Assembly: GCF_003634045.1 (NCBI RefSeq)
Contig: NZ_RBIM01000004.1
Span: forward strand, 1-64,000
Reading direction: 5' to 3'
Source of the DNA: Maricaulis maris
GTDB lineage: Bacteria > Pseudomonadota > Alphaproteobacteria > Caulobacterales > Maricaulaceae
Length of the DNA: 64,000 bases
This document shows, in pieces, positions 16,976-25,931 of the stretch (positions are counted from its first letter, which is position 1; each line of letters begins with the position of its first letter). The position numbers and the translations under genes were made by a program. A model generated the notes under the pieces. The model saw nothing but the letters and a program-made list of their open reading frames with translations, was not told the origin of the DNA and searched no databases.

Positions 16976-17440
16976 ATGACGCAAGCACAGAAAACCCGAA
17001 ACGGCGGCTGTCGCTGCGGCGAGCTGCGATTTCGCCTGACCGAACCGGCCCTGTTCACGGCCGCCTGCCATTGCCGGGGCTGCCAGCGCATGAGCGGCGG
17101 CGCCTATTCGCTCACGGTTGCTGTGCCCGACGCCCAGTTTGCAGTAACCCAAGGCGAACCCGTCATTGGCGGCCTGCACGGTGACGACATCCGGCATTTC
17201 CACTGCCCGCACTGCCTGAGCTGGGTTTTCACCCGCCCCACCGGCATGGATTTCGTGAATGTCCGAACCCCCATGCTGGACGACCCGTCCGGCTTCACGC
17301 CCTTCCTGGAAACCTGCACCAAAGACCGGCTCGAAGGCGTCACGATAACGGCCCCGCACAGCTATGAGGCTTTCCCGACAATGGAGGAATTCGGTGACCT
17401 GCTGGCCGCCTACACCGCCGGCCCCGGAAAAGCTGACTAG
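16976..17440 (+). CDS. GFA/CENP-V family zinc protein
   Basis: A 154-residue protein of the glutathione-dependent formaldehyde-activating (GFA) family. Zinc ligands are visible as GGCRCGELRF, CHCRGCQ and HCPHC. ATG 16976 is chosen because GGGAG lies about ten bases upstream; ATG 16952 and TTG 16907 are open alternatives. Although the family is named for formaldehyde-glutathione adduct formation, many members have other or unknown roles, so no reaction is claimed. Its start lies 65 bases beyond the membrane gene, and it may be independent. Confidence 0.88.
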   Translation: MTQAQKTRNGGCRCGELRFRLTEPALFTAACHCRGCQRMSGGAYSLTVAVPDAQFAVTQGEPVIGGLHGDDIRHFHCPHCLSWVFTRPTGMDFVNVRTPMLDDPSGFTPFLETCTKDRLEGVTITAPHSYEAFPTMEEFGDLLAAYTAGPGKAD

Positions 17441-17484
17441 AAGGCCGTTGTCGGGAGGGAGCGCCGGCGCACACCCGGCCATAA

Positions 17485-17603
17485 ATCACTTGCCGAGAGA
17501 AAGCCGTATCCGGTTCTCGAGCTCAAGGGTCTCGCCCGCGAAGCGGCGCCTGCGGCGCCCTTGACCTCGAGAACCGGATACGGCCCGCTGGCTGACAAGT
17601 GAT
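17485..17603. repeat. Long near-perfect palindrome between convergent genes
   Basis: Two 27-base arms (17503-17529 and 17558-17584) pair with one mismatch around a 28-base GC-rich loop that itself contains GGCGCC repeats. An outer ATCACTTG / CAAGTGAT pair (17485-17492 and 17596-17603) extends the symmetry. It lies between the GFA gene and the minus-strand DUF1295 gene and could form a very stable bidirectional terminator. No T-run is present, and its length exceeds normal terminators. Confidence 0.8.
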
Positions 17604-17653
17604 GTATGGACCGCTCTGCGCAAGGCGCCGAGCTTCCATAACAACGCACCCCC

Positions 17654-18424
17654 TCACCCCCGCTTCGGCCACCAGGGCACAAAGCCCGGCGTCCGGGCGA
17701 CATAATCCGCATAGCCGGGGCGACTCTCATGCAGGCCGTCTTCCAGAATTTTGGCGCCGGTCCAGCGGGTCAGGGTGAAGGTGAGGAAAAGCGGGCCGAT
17801 AACGGTCCACCAGCCATCGCCATCGGCGACGGCGATCAGCCACAGGCCCCAGAACAGGACGGCATTGCCGAAATAGTTGGGATGGCGGGTATAGCGCCAG
17901 AGGCCTGCATCCATGACCTGGCCCTTATTGGCCGGATCGGCCTTGAAGGCGGCGAGCTGGCGGTCGCCGATCACTTCGAAGGCAAGACCGATGGCGAAGA
18001 GGATGACCCCCGCGATCGCAGCAGGCGTGGCAAAGCGGCCCCCCTCCATCACCGCATGCTGGATCGGCAGGGCGGTCACCCACAGCAGGACACCCTGCAG
18101 GAGGAAGACGGTGACCAGCATGAAGATCGCTTCCTTGCCCGGCGGCGAACGCTGCAGGAGTTTCTGATAGCGCTTGTCCGCCCCCTCATGCTGCCAGCGC
18201 GTGAAGAGGTGATGCCCCAGGCGCACGGCCCAGATCGCGACCAGGCCGACATACCAGGTCGCGCCATCTGCCCCGGCGAACAGCAGCGAGGACAGCGCCA
18301 GCACCAGAAAGCCGATGGGCCAGATCGCGTCGATATAGGACGGGTCCTTGCGCGGCACGCTGAACGGCCAGGCCAGCACCATCACGGCAAGGATCAGGGC
18401 GAGATTGAGAAGATAGGGAATCAT
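17654..18424 (-). CDS. DUF1295 / steroid 5-alpha-reductase-like membrane protein
   Basis: A 256-residue polytopic membrane protein with about six to seven segments. The C-terminal signature GLWRYTRHPNYFG, followed by GPLFLTFTLTR and ADYVARTPGFVPW, marks the DUF1295 branch of the ICMT/steroid-reductase superfamily. Substrate is unknown. It lies ten bases downstream of the sodium symporter gene on the same strand, so it is probably the last gene of that operon. Confidence 0.9.
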   Translation of the reverse strand: MIPYLLNLALILAVMVLAWPFSVPRKDPSYIDAIWPIGFLVLALSSLLFAGADGATWYVGLVAIWAVRLGHHLFTRWQHEGADKRYQKLLQRSPPGKEAIFMLVTVFLLQGVLLWVTALPIQHAVMEGGRFATPAAIAGVILFAIGLAFEVIGDRQLAAFKADPANKGQVMDAGLWRYTRHPNYFGNAVLFWGLWLIAVADGDGWWTVIGPLFLTFTLTRWTGAKILEDGLHESRPGYADYVARTPGFVPWWPKRG

Positions 18425-18433
18425 GGCTGGGAT

Positions 18434-20134
18434 CTAGGGCGCGCGGATGCGTTCGACCAGCTCCCTGACCTCGGCCGGCGGAGCGGATGTCAGCAGCGAG
18501 ACGGTGACTGAGACGATAAAGCTGATGACCATGCCGATCGTGCCGAAACCTTCCGGCGAGACGCCGAGGATCCAGTGTTCGGCATCATTCGGGATCCAGC
18601 CGAAGATCTTGTAGGTCAGGATATAGGCGCCGGTCACGCCGAGCCCCGTCACCATGCCGGCGATCGCCCCTTCCTTGCTCATGCGCTGCCAGAAAATGCC
18701 GAGCAGGATGGCCGGGAAGAAGCTGGCGGCAGCGAGCCCGAAGGCCAGCGCCACGACCGAGGCGACAAAGCCCGGTGGATAGATGCCGGCGAGGATGGCG
18801 ATCAGCACCGCCCCCGTCGCCGATAGTCGGGCGATCAGGAGTTCCTGCCTGTCGGTCATCGATTTGAACAACACCTTGCGACACAGATCGTGCGAGATCG
18901 AAGACGAGATCACCAGCAACAGGCCGGCCGCGGTGGACAGGGCGGCCGCGATGCCGCCGGACACGACGAGACCGATCACCCAGCCGGGCAGGTTGGCAAT
19001 CTCCGGATTGGCGAGCACGAAAATGTCGCGATTGAGCGTGGTCACCTCATTGGTCGCCGGATCGGCACGATACTGGATGCGGCCATCGCCATTGAGGTCC
19101 TCGAAAGCCAGAAGCCCAGTGTTTTCCCAACGGTGGAACCAGTCCGGCGTTTCGCGCTCGCCCTCGACCAGGGTGGTGGTCTCGGCGTCATAGACACTCT
19201 CATTCACCGTCTCGATAAAATTGGTGCGGGCAAAGACCGCGACCGCCGGGGCGGTGACATAGAGGATGCCGATGAAGAGCAGCGCCCAGCCGGCCGATTT
19301 GCGGGCATCCGCCGCCTTGGGCACGGTGAAGAAGCGCACGATGACATGCGGCAGGCCGGCCGTTCCCGCCATCAGGGCCAGAGTGATGGCGAACACGTCG
19401 AAGGTCGATTTCGAGCCGTCCGTATAGGGGGCGAAGCCAAGCTCGGTGAGCATGCCGTCCAGCTTGACCAGCAAAGGCGTCCCGTCGGCCACATTGCCGA
19501 TGAAACCGAGCTGCGGGACGGGCGATCCGGTCAGCTGCAGCGAGATGAAAATGGCCGGCGTCATGAAGGCAAAAATCATCACGCAATACTGGGCGACCTG
19601 GGTGTAGGTGATGCCCTTCATGCCGCCGAGCGTGGCGTACATGAGCACGACCAGTCCCCCGATCACCACACCGGCCTCGATGGGGATTTCCAGAAAGCGC
19701 GAGAAGGCAATGCCGACGCCCTGCATCTGGCCGGCGATATAGGTAAAGGAGACGAAGATCGCACAGATCACCGCAACCACGCGGGCGGTATCGGAATAAT
19801 AGCGGTCGCCGATGAAGTCCGGCACGGTGAACTTGCCGAAGCGCCGCAGATAGGGCGCCAGCAGCAAGGCCAGCAAGACGTATCCGCCGGTCCAGCCCAT
19901 CAGGAAGACCGAGCCATCATAGCCGGAAAAGGCAATCAGCCCGGCCATCGACAGGAAGGAGGCGGCGCTCATCCAGTCGGCGGCGGTGGCCATGCCGTTG
20001 AAGACCGGCGGGACGTGGTGCCCGGCGACGTAGAATTCGTCCGTCGAGCCGACCCGCGAGGCGATCGCGATGCCGATATAGAGCGCGAAGGATGTGATGA
20101 CGAAGAAACCGGTCCAGAACAGGGTCGGGGTCAT
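18434..20134 (-). CDS. Sodium:solute symporter (SSS family, large subunit)
   Basis: 566 residues with about 13 membrane segments and SSS motifs such as EFYVAGHHVPP, GMATAADWMSAASFL and GMKGITYTQVAQY. An inserted soluble loop of about 90 residues (near 305-395) contains an EF-hand-like acidic stretch, DLNGDGRIQY. It overlaps the DUF4212 gene by four bases, the standard arrangement of the two-part acetate/carboxylate-type symporters. The carried solute cannot be read from the sequence; acetate or another short acid is family inference. Confidence 0.92.
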   Translation of the reverse strand: MTPTLFWTGFFVITSFALYIGIAIASRVGSTDEFYVAGHHVPPVFNGMATAADWMSAASFLSMAGLIAFSGYDGSVFLMGWTGGYVLLALLLAPYLRRFGKFTVPDFIGDRYYSDTARVVAVICAIFVSFTYIAGQMQGVGIAFSRFLEIPIEAGVVIGGLVVLMYATLGGMKGITYTQVAQYCVMIFAFMTPAIFISLQLTGSPVPQLGFIGNVADGTPLLVKLDGMLTELGFAPYTDGSKSTFDVFAITLALMAGTAGLPHVIVRFFTVPKAADARKSAGWALLFIGILYVTAPAVAVFARTNFIETVNESVYDAETTTLVEGERETPDWFHRWENTGLLAFEDLNGDGRIQYRADPATNEVTTLNRDIFVLANPEIANLPGWVIGLVVSGGIAAALSTAAGLLLVISSSISHDLCRKVLFKSMTDRQELLIARLSATGAVLIAILAGIYPPGFVASVVALAFGLAAASFFPAILLGIFWQRMSKEGAIAGMVTGLGVTGAYILTYKIFGWIPNDAEHWILGVSPEGFGTIGMVISFIVSVTVSLLTSAPPAEVRELVERIRAP

Positions 20135-20445
20135 GATGCGTCCTCCTGTCCCGGCGGGACGGGGGGCGGCATGTCATCGCTGCCGAGCCGGTCGGCAAAG
20201 CGCGCTTCGAGCCGGTTCATCGCCCAGGCGTAGTAGAAGATCAGCACAATGAAGGTGAAGATCGAGCCTTGCTGCGCGAACCAGAAGCCCAGCGGCGCGC
20301 CGCCAAGCGAGACCTGGTCCAGCCAGGGACGTAAAAGGATGCCGAAACCGAAGGATACGGCAAACCAGATCGCCAGCAATATCCCCATGAGGCCAAGATT
20401 GGCGCGCCAATAGGCCTTGCGCGCGGATGACTTGTCTTGCGCCAT
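20131..20445 (-). CDS. DUF4212 small subunit of sodium:solute symporter
   Basis: A 104-residue protein with two membrane segments (about 17-38 and 57-78) and the usual N-terminal AYWRANLGLM motif. The C-terminus is proline-rich. DUF4212 proteins are found almost only upstream of and coupled to SSS transporters; here the stop overlaps the symporter start (ATGA at 20131-20134). It heads an operon with the symporter and the DUF1295 gene. Confidence 0.92.
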   Translation of the reverse strand: MAQDKSSARKAYWRANLGLMGILLAIWFAVSFGFGILLRPWLDQVSLGGAPLGFWFAQQGSIFTFIVLIFYYAWAMNRLEARFADRLGSDDMPPPVPPGQEDAS

Positions 20446-20570
20446 GTACTCCCCCAGACTGATCGCATGACTTTGATGGCGATCTTCGGCGCGAGCTTTG
20501 CAAACAAATCCTTAACACACCAGACCTGTTGCAATTCAGGTCAGGACCGACTTGTGGAAGGATGACGATG

Positions 20571-20939
20571 ATGAGCCAGAGCCAACAACGCCTCACCGAC
20601 GACGAGAATGCCACCATGCGCATCCTGTGGGACCGCGGCGGCGCCTCGGTCAGCGAACTCGCCATCGCCACACGTCAGCCGGCCGCGACCACGCTCAACC
20701 TGCTGCACGGGCTGCGCCGCAAGGGCGCCGTCGAGCGCCAGCAGGCCGGCCGCGATACCGTCTACCGACCACGCCTCAATCGCGAGACCGCCCGCACCCA
20801 TGCACTTGGTCGCCTGTTGTGCGGCGACAGCACTGCCGCCGATAACGGGCTGGGCGTCGTCGTACTGCGCGAAAGCGATGTCGACCCGAAGGACTGGGCC
20901 GACCTGCAAGCCGAGATCGCCCAGCGCCGCAAGGCCTGA
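20571..20939 (+). CDS. BlaI/MecI-like winged-helix regulator
   Basis: 122 residues. The N-terminal winged helix matches BlaI/MecI (LTDDENATMRILWDRGG, VSELA, TTLNLLHGLRRKGAVER, then YRPRL). The C-terminal part is short and unlike the zinc-protease-cleaved segment of MecI. GGAAGG at 20556-20561 favours ATG 20568 or 20571. No BlaR1-type protease gene is nearby. It is divergent from the symporter operon, which is the simplest candidate target. Confidence 0.75.
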   Translation: MSQSQQRLTDDENATMRILWDRGGASVSELAIATRQPAATTLNLLHGLRRKGAVERQQAGRDTVYRPRLNRETARTHALGRLLCGDSTAADNGLGVVVLRESDVDPKDWADLQAEIAQRRKA

Positions 20940-20958
20940 CGCCGAAACGCCGACCGGA

Positions 20959-21924
20959 CTATTGTGCCGCCAGAAAGGCCCGCATGTCGGCGACTGTCTG
21001 GTCCGGCGCTTCCTCATGCACCACATGCCCCAGACCGGGATAGGTGATCAGCTGTGCCTGCGGGATCGTGGCTGCCATCAGGGGGCCGTGCGACGGTGGC
21101 ACGACACGGTCGGCCTCGCCCCACAGGATCAGGGTAGGCACATCGATCCGGGCCAGGTCGGCGGACGGTTCCGGCAGGGTGAAAACTTCCAGCCGCTCAA
21201 TCATCGCCTCGCCGACGCCGTCGCCCTGCATCAACGCATAGACGCGGTCTGACATGCCCTCCGGCATGCGCGCGGCATCGCCGAACAGGGCTTGTGTCGC
21301 AGCATGGATCACCGGTTGCGGCGCCTGGGTCAGATAAAAGCGCACCGGCATTGGCACCGCCACCGGTTCCTCCGTCACGCCATTGATCGAATAACCACCG
21401 GGCGCCAGCAGGACGAGCCGGTTGACCCGGTCCGGATGCGCCACCGCCAGCCGCCAGCTCGCCAGCCCGCCCAGGGAATTGCCGACCAGCGTGGCCTCGG
21501 GAATATCGAGTTCTGCCATCAGCTGATCGAGGAACTCGACCGTTTGCGGCACGGAATAACGGGATTGCGGATCCGGTCCGGTCAGACCGTGCCCCGGCAA
21601 GTCCATGCGGACCACGCGATAATCGGCCGACAAGTCGGCCGCCCAGGCATCCCAGCTCTCCAGCGAGTGCGAGAAACCGTGCACCATGACCAGGACCGGG
21701 GCATCGTCCGGCCCGTCAATGCGGACCCGCGTCATGACCCCGTCAACATCGACCAGACGGTCGCTTTCACCCCACCAGGGCGAGTCGATCATGACCGGGA
21801 TTGCCGCGACGCCGATGTCATCGCCGACCGGGTCGGGCGCGTCCGCATTTTCCCGCTGCAACCAGAAAACAACGAGACCGGCCAGCAAAGCCAGACCGAG
21901 CAAAAGACCGATGACCAGACGCAT
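20959..21924 (-). CDS. Membrane-anchored alpha/beta hydrolase
   Basis: 321 residues from ATG 21924 (TGAGG six bases upstream; ATG 21936 is also possible). One N-terminal membrane anchor (about 5-22) is followed by an alpha/beta-hydrolase fold: oxyanion VMVHGFSHS, nucleophile elbow GNSLGG, acid in WGEADRVV and catalytic His in GLGHVVHEE. It would sit in the inner membrane facing the periplasm. The substrate is unknown. It is convergent with the BlaI-like gene and downstream of the TonB-dependent receptor gene on the same strand. Confidence 0.88.
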   Translation of the reverse strand: MRLVIGLLLGLALLAGLVVFWLQRENADAPDPVGDDIGVAAIPVMIDSPWWGESDRLVDVDGVMTRVRIDGPDDAPVLVMVHGFSHSLESWDAWAADLSADYRVVRMDLPGHGLTGPDPQSRYSVPQTVEFLDQLMAELDIPEATLVGNSLGGLASWRLAVAHPDRVNRLVLLAPGGYSINGVTEEPVAVPMPVRFYLTQAPQPVIHAATQALFGDAARMPEGMSDRVYALMQGDGVGEAMIERLEVFTLPEPSADLARIDVPTLILWGEADRVVPPSHGPLMAATIPQAQLITYPGLGHVVHEEAPDQTVADMRAFLAAQ

Positions 21925-21994
21925 GGCAAACCTCATCGCAAAAACAAAATGAACGGCGGCACCCGGAGGGGCGCCGCCGCAGGATAGCCCGGTT

Positions 21995-22025
21995 CCGGCG
22001 AACGGGGGAGGTTCCCGTCCGCCGG
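21995..22025 (-). terminator. Hairpin after the TonB-dependent receptor gene
   Basis: Arms CCGGC..ACGGG (21995-22006) and CCCGT..GCCGG (22014-22025) pair with a small internal bulge, starting ten bases beyond the receptor stop. No clear T-run, so the call is moderate. Confidence 0.45.
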
Positions 22026-22035
22026 ACAAGCCGGA

Positions 22036-24333
22036 TCAGTAGCGCCAGGTCAGGGTCGCCGTGAAGGTCCGCGGCGGACCGTAATAGGCAACCAGCGTGC
22101 CCTCGGCGCCGAGTTCCGGAGCCAGGGTCGTGTTGTTGACGAAGTCATAGCCGGAGACCTTGTATTCTTCGTCGGTCAGGTTGCGACCATGCAGGCCGAA
22201 CTGCCAGTGACCATCATCACCTTCCCAGACAGCCGAGGCGTTCCACAGCGTGTAGGAACCCTGGTCAAGCAGCGGGAAGGGGAATTCGAACTGGCTGGAC
22301 GCCCCGCGATGACTGATCGTGTTGATCACCGACAGGTCACCGCCACGCATCGGCGTGATGTAGGTCAATGTCGCCGACGCCGTCGTGTCCGGCGTGTTCT
22401 GGATTACGACGTCATCGGAAACATCGACACCGAAGGCGTTGATGAACTGGTCATATTCACCGTCCAGCAGGCCAACGGCCCAGCCCAGCGTCATGATGTC
22501 GCCAGCGCTGAACACGTCAGTGCCGAGATCGAGTGAGCCTTCATACTCGATACCGCGAATGGTCGCGGCACCGGCATTGGTGGTCACGCCGGTGAAGCTG
22601 TCATTGACTCCGTCATTGTCGGTATCAATGCCGACCGAACCCGGGACCTGGATGTCGGTATAGTCCATGTTGAAAACGGCCAGGCTGTGGCGATAGCCAT
22701 TGCCCTGGTATTTCCAGCCGATCTCGATGCTGTCGACCGTTTCCGGATCAAAGCTCATGAACTCATAGATTTCGTCCGCCTCGACCGTGCCATTCTGGTC
22801 GAAGTCCGGGGCGCCGGTCGTCTGGGCGCGCGGGTCGAAACCACCGCCCTTGAAGCCCTGCGAATAGGTCAGGTAGAAATTATTCGCGTCATTGGGCTGC
22901 CAAGCGAGCGATGCCGTCGGGGAGAAATCATCCCAGGAATTCGTGCCCTGGAAGTCCGACGTCGTTGCAATCGAGAACCCGCTACCACCGAAGAATTCCG
23001 AGAATCCACCCAGATAGGTGCGGCGCAGGACGCGCGAGGTGCGCTCGTCCTCGGTATAGCGACCGCCGAGGGTCAGCGAGAATTCGTCGGTCAGATCATA
23101 GGTGAAGTTGGCAAACACCGACCAGGTCTTGGTGTCCACTTCGCCGAAGGTCTGGGCGTTGAGACCGGCCAGGACATTGTCCAGCAGCACGTCAAACACC
23201 GTCATCGCACTGGCATCGAGATAGTAATAGCCAACCAGGCCGTTCAGGCGCTCGCCGGAATAGAGCAGCTGGAACTCCTCGGAGAACTGCTCGTTGTCGT
23301 AGATCGCCGGAACATCGAGATCGCCCGAGGCCAGATTGTCGAAATCGATCGGCGTGACCGAGGTGTCGGAACGATCAGCAAGGATATTGCGGACGGTCCA
23401 GTTGTCGTTGATCTGCCATTCGGCCGTCAGGGCAAGACCGTCGCCTTCAACTTCCTGGTCGACCACATTCAGGCCGGCGCGGGTATCATGCACATCCGAC
23501 AGAACCGGCGCGCCGGACAGGGCACCGGCCGTCAGGCGGTGACCGCCACGGGCATTCGACGTGTCGGAGACATTGTCATAAGCCAGACGGACAAAGAAAT
23601 TATCCGTCGGTTCCCACTCGGCCGAAACGCGATAGCCGAAGACATTCTTGTCGTAATTGTCTTCGCCGGTGGTCAGGTTGTCGCCGAAACCGTCACGGGT
23701 GAAACGGCCCATCGAGCCGCCGACGCGGAAAGTGTCGGTCAAGGGCGCGCTGCCGGACAGCACGGTGTCGAGCTGGCCATAGCTGCCAATGCCGAGGCGG
23801 GCCGTCATGGTCGGCTCGTCGGCATCGATACGGCGAGTGACGTATTTGACAGCGCCACCGATCGTGTTGCGACCGTAGAGCGTGCCTTGCGGACCGCGCA
23901 GCACTTCGATCCGATCAACATCATAAATGTCGAGCACGGCGCCTTGCGGACGGTTCAGGTAGACGTCGTCGACATAGATACCGACACCGGCTTCGAAACC
24001 GGCAACCGGGTCCTGTTGGCCGACACCGCGGATGAAGGCGGACAGCGTCGAATTGGTACCGCGCGACACTTCCAGCGTGATATTCGGCGTGGTGTCGGCA
24101 ATCGCGACAATGTCGAGTGCCCCCATGCGCTCCAGGTCCTCGCCGGACATGGCGGACACGGACAGCGGCACGTCCTGCAGTGTTTCTTCGCGGCGGCGGG
24201 CGGTGACGGTGATGACGTCACGGCTTTCCGACGCGCCATTGTCCTGGGCGACGGCGGGTGCCGCAACCAGGGCTGATGCGGCAACCGTGCTCAACAGAAG
24301 CGCGGTGCCCGTCAGGGTCTTGAAGTGTTTCAT
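22036..24333 (-). CDS. TonB-dependent outer-membrane receptor
   Basis: 765 residues. A Sec signal peptide ends near residue 29 (APAVAQ). A TonB-box-like VITVTARR and a plug domain with SAFIRGVGQ, YVDDVYLNR and DRIEVLRGPQGTLYGRN follow, then a 22-strand-type barrel ending in an aromatic residue (LTWRY). ATG 24333 overlaps the stop of the upstream hydrolase gene by four bases, so receptor and hydrolase are coupled. The motif set is that of receptors for organic substrates rather than a clear siderophore type; the substrate is probably that of the neighbouring catabolic cluster (inference). Confidence 0.95.
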   Translation of the reverse strand: MKHFKTLTGTALLLSTVAASALVAAPAVAQDNGASESRDVITVTARRREETLQDVPLSVSAMSGEDLERMGALDIVAIADTTPNITLEVSRGTNSTLSAFIRGVGQQDPVAGFEAGVGIYVDDVYLNRPQGAVLDIYDVDRIEVLRGPQGTLYGRNTIGGAVKYVTRRIDADEPTMTARLGIGSYGQLDTVLSGSAPLTDTFRVGGSMGRFTRDGFGDNLTTGEDNYDKNVFGYRVSAEWEPTDNFFVRLAYDNVSDTSNARGGHRLTAGALSGAPVLSDVHDTRAGLNVVDQEVEGDGLALTAEWQINDNWTVRNILADRSDTSVTPIDFDNLASGDLDVPAIYDNEQFSEEFQLLYSGERLNGLVGYYYLDASAMTVFDVLLDNVLAGLNAQTFGEVDTKTWSVFANFTYDLTDEFSLTLGGRYTEDERTSRVLRRTYLGGFSEFFGGSGFSIATTSDFQGTNSWDDFSPTASLAWQPNDANNFYLTYSQGFKGGGFDPRAQTTGAPDFDQNGTVEADEIYEFMSFDPETVDSIEIGWKYQGNGYRHSLAVFNMDYTDIQVPGSVGIDTDNDGVNDSFTGVTTNAGAATIRGIEYEGSLDLGTDVFSAGDIMTLGWAVGLLDGEYDQFINAFGVDVSDDVVIQNTPDTTASATLTYITPMRGGDLSVINTISHRGASSQFEFPFPLLDQGSYTLWNASAVWEGDDGHWQFGLHGRNLTDEEYKVSGYDFVNNTTLAPELGAEGTLVAYYGPPRTFTATLTWRY

Positions 24334-25241
24334 GAGATACTCCCCTCGATGGTCTGTTTTGATGTCGCCTGCGCCAGGGCCTGGCGGGCGAAGGATTTGA
24401 CCGCGTCGACAAATTCTTCCGGTTGCTCGAGGTGCGGTGCATGCCCGGAGTGGGCGAACCCGTGCGCCGTGGCGGCGGGCAGGGTTTCGACGAGATAGCG
24501 GCTCGTCTCCGGGCCATAGGCATCGCTGCGTTCGCCAAAGGCGATCAGCGCCGGGATGGCCATTCCCGGAAGGCTTGCGCGCAGATCCTGCTGCGCCATC
24601 GACGCCCACAAATCCGCCATGGCATCGGCGTTGCGGGCTGTCAGTAAAGTCAGGGCATCGGCCACGATCTGCGGCTCGCGGGCGGCGCGATCCCGGGCGA
24701 ACATGCGCGGCGCAAAGGCGGCGGCGTAGGCCGGCCAGTCGGCGCGCATGGCGGCGGTGGCGCGGACGGAGGCTTCCACATCCATGCCGCTCGACATGCC
24801 CAGCGCCCAACTCTCATCATTGAGAATGCGCGGACTCATATCCTCGATCACCATGCCGGCCAGCCGGTCGGACCCGTGGCGTTCGATCATCGACCACAGG
24901 ACGGTGGCCCCCATCGACCAGCCCAGCATCACGACCCGGTCGAGACCGAGCGCGGTGAGAAACTCATTCATGTCATCGGCAAGATCGGCAATCGAAGCCG
25001 CGCCTGCGCCTGCCGGCGTCTCGCCATGGCCGCGCAGGTCCGGCACCAGAACCCGGTGCTCGTCGGCCAGCCGATCCGCAATCGTATCGAAAAATTCGCT
25101 TGAGGCGGCCCAGCCATGGACCAGAACCAGCGCCGGACCCTGACCGAGATCGCGATAGGCCATCACGGTGCCGTCACGCAGCGTCAGGTGCTGCGCGCGG
25201 CGCCCACCCTCGTCTGATCTGTGCGGCTGCGCTTCGGCCAC
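24330..25241 (-). CDS. Alpha/beta hydrolase coupled to the TonB receptor
   Basis: 303 residues from GTG 25241, behind a GGGGAGA site; the frame is open to ATG 25286. Fold markers are VLVHGWAAS, the nucleophile elbow GWSMGA, an acid near FGERSDAYG, and His in HSGHAPHLEQP. There is no signal peptide, so it is cytoplasmic. Its stop overlaps the receptor start. Being divergent from a TetR/acyl-CoA cluster, it may open an ester, lactone or C-C bond of the imported compound; this is inference. Confidence 0.87.
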   Translation of the reverse strand: MAEAQPHRSDEGGRRAQHLTLRDGTVMAYRDLGQGPALVLVHGWAASSEFFDTIADRLADEHRVLVPDLRGHGETPAGAGAASIADLADDMNEFLTALGLDRVVMLGWSMGATVLWSMIERHGSDRLAGMVIEDMSPRILNDESWALGMSSGMDVEASVRATAAMRADWPAYAAAFAPRMFARDRAAREPQIVADALTLLTARNADAMADLWASMAQQDLRASLPGMAIPALIAFGERSDAYGPETSRYLVETLPAATAHGFAHSGHAPHLEQPEEFVDAVKSFARQALAQATSKQTIEGSIS

Positions 25242-25288
25242 GTTGCATCTCCCCTCGACCGTCCAATTTTCGCTGGATCGTGTCATAT

Positions 25289-25321
25289 TGATTTAGGAGC
25301 CATTTTGTGAAAACTGAATCA
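25289..25321. promoter_or_regulatory. Candidate TetR operator between divergent operons
   Basis: TGATTTAG (25289-25296) and CTGAATCA (25314-25321) form an inverted repeat with one mismatch. A shorter dyad, TTTT-gtg-AAAA (25303-25313), lies inside it. The region is AT-rich compared with its surroundings and covers the space between the hydrolase and TetR start codons. Confidence 0.45.
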
Positions 25322-25322
25322 T

Positions 25323-25931
25323 ATGTCAACTTCTGAAACGAGCACGGTCGATAAAAGACCCAAAACCGCCCGCGGTCTGAGGACCCGGAACAAGCTTCTG
25401 GAGGCCGCCGAGGGCGCCTTCGGAGAGAACGGGTTTCATGCCACCTCGATCGGCGACATCACGCGCCGGGCCTCGGTGGCACTGGGAACTTTCTATGTCT
25501 ATTTCGACTCCAAGGACGAGATTTTCCGCGCCCTCGTCGCCCATATGGGCGAGATGACACGCGGCTGGATCGCCGAACGTGTCAAAGGCGCGCCGGACCG
25601 GCTGGAAACCGAGCATCGCGGCCTCGTCGCCTATATCGAGTTCGCCCGGGCCCACCCGAATCTCTATCGCATCATCGAAGAGAGCCAGTTCGTCGCGCCG
25701 GACGCCTACAAGGCCCACTATGACGTCTTCATGGAGCGCTATCAGCGCAATCTGGAAGAGGCCGAGGCACGCGGCGAAGTGCGGGCAGGAGACCAGGGCA
25801 AACGCGCCTGGGCCCTGATCGGCATGAGCGTGTTCATGGGTCTGCGCTTCGGCATCTGGGAGCGTGACCGCGACCCGGAAGACATCGCCCGCGTCGTCTC
25901 GGACCTGATCGCCAACGGCCTGAAGCCATGA
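25323..25931 (+). CDS. TetR-family regulator
   Basis: 202 residues. The N-terminal TetR helix-turn-helix spans about 18-64, with RNKLLEAAEGAFGENGFHATSI and the recognition part ASVALGTFYVYFDSKDEI. The C-terminal ligand-binding helices include a region around AHPNLYRIIEESQF, as in fatty-acid/aromatic-acid-type TetR proteins. It starts the acyl-CoA operon and overlaps the enoyl-CoA hydratase gene by ATGA. It probably controls itself and the divergent hydrolase-receptor unit; the likely inducer is an acyl-CoA (inference). Confidence 0.92.
   Translation: MSTSETSTVDKRPKTARGLRTRNKLLEAAEGAFGENGFHATSIGDITRRASVALGTFYVYFDSKDEIFRALVAHMGEMTRGWIAERVKGAPDRLETEHRGLVAYIEFARAHPNLYRIIEESQFVAPDAYKAHYDVFMERYQRNLEEAEARGEVRAGDQGKRAWALIGMSVFMGLRFGIWERDRDPEDIARVVSDLIANGLKP

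Noticed and set aside
22687-24276. 529-codon ORF antisense to the TonB-dependent receptor
   Set aside because: Mirror frame of a real barrel protein; no signal, ribosome site or family pattern.
24334-24810. Upstream extension of the TonB-dependent receptor frame
   Set aside because: It overlaps the coupled hydrolase gene. A canonical signal peptide starts at 24333, so the extension is not real.
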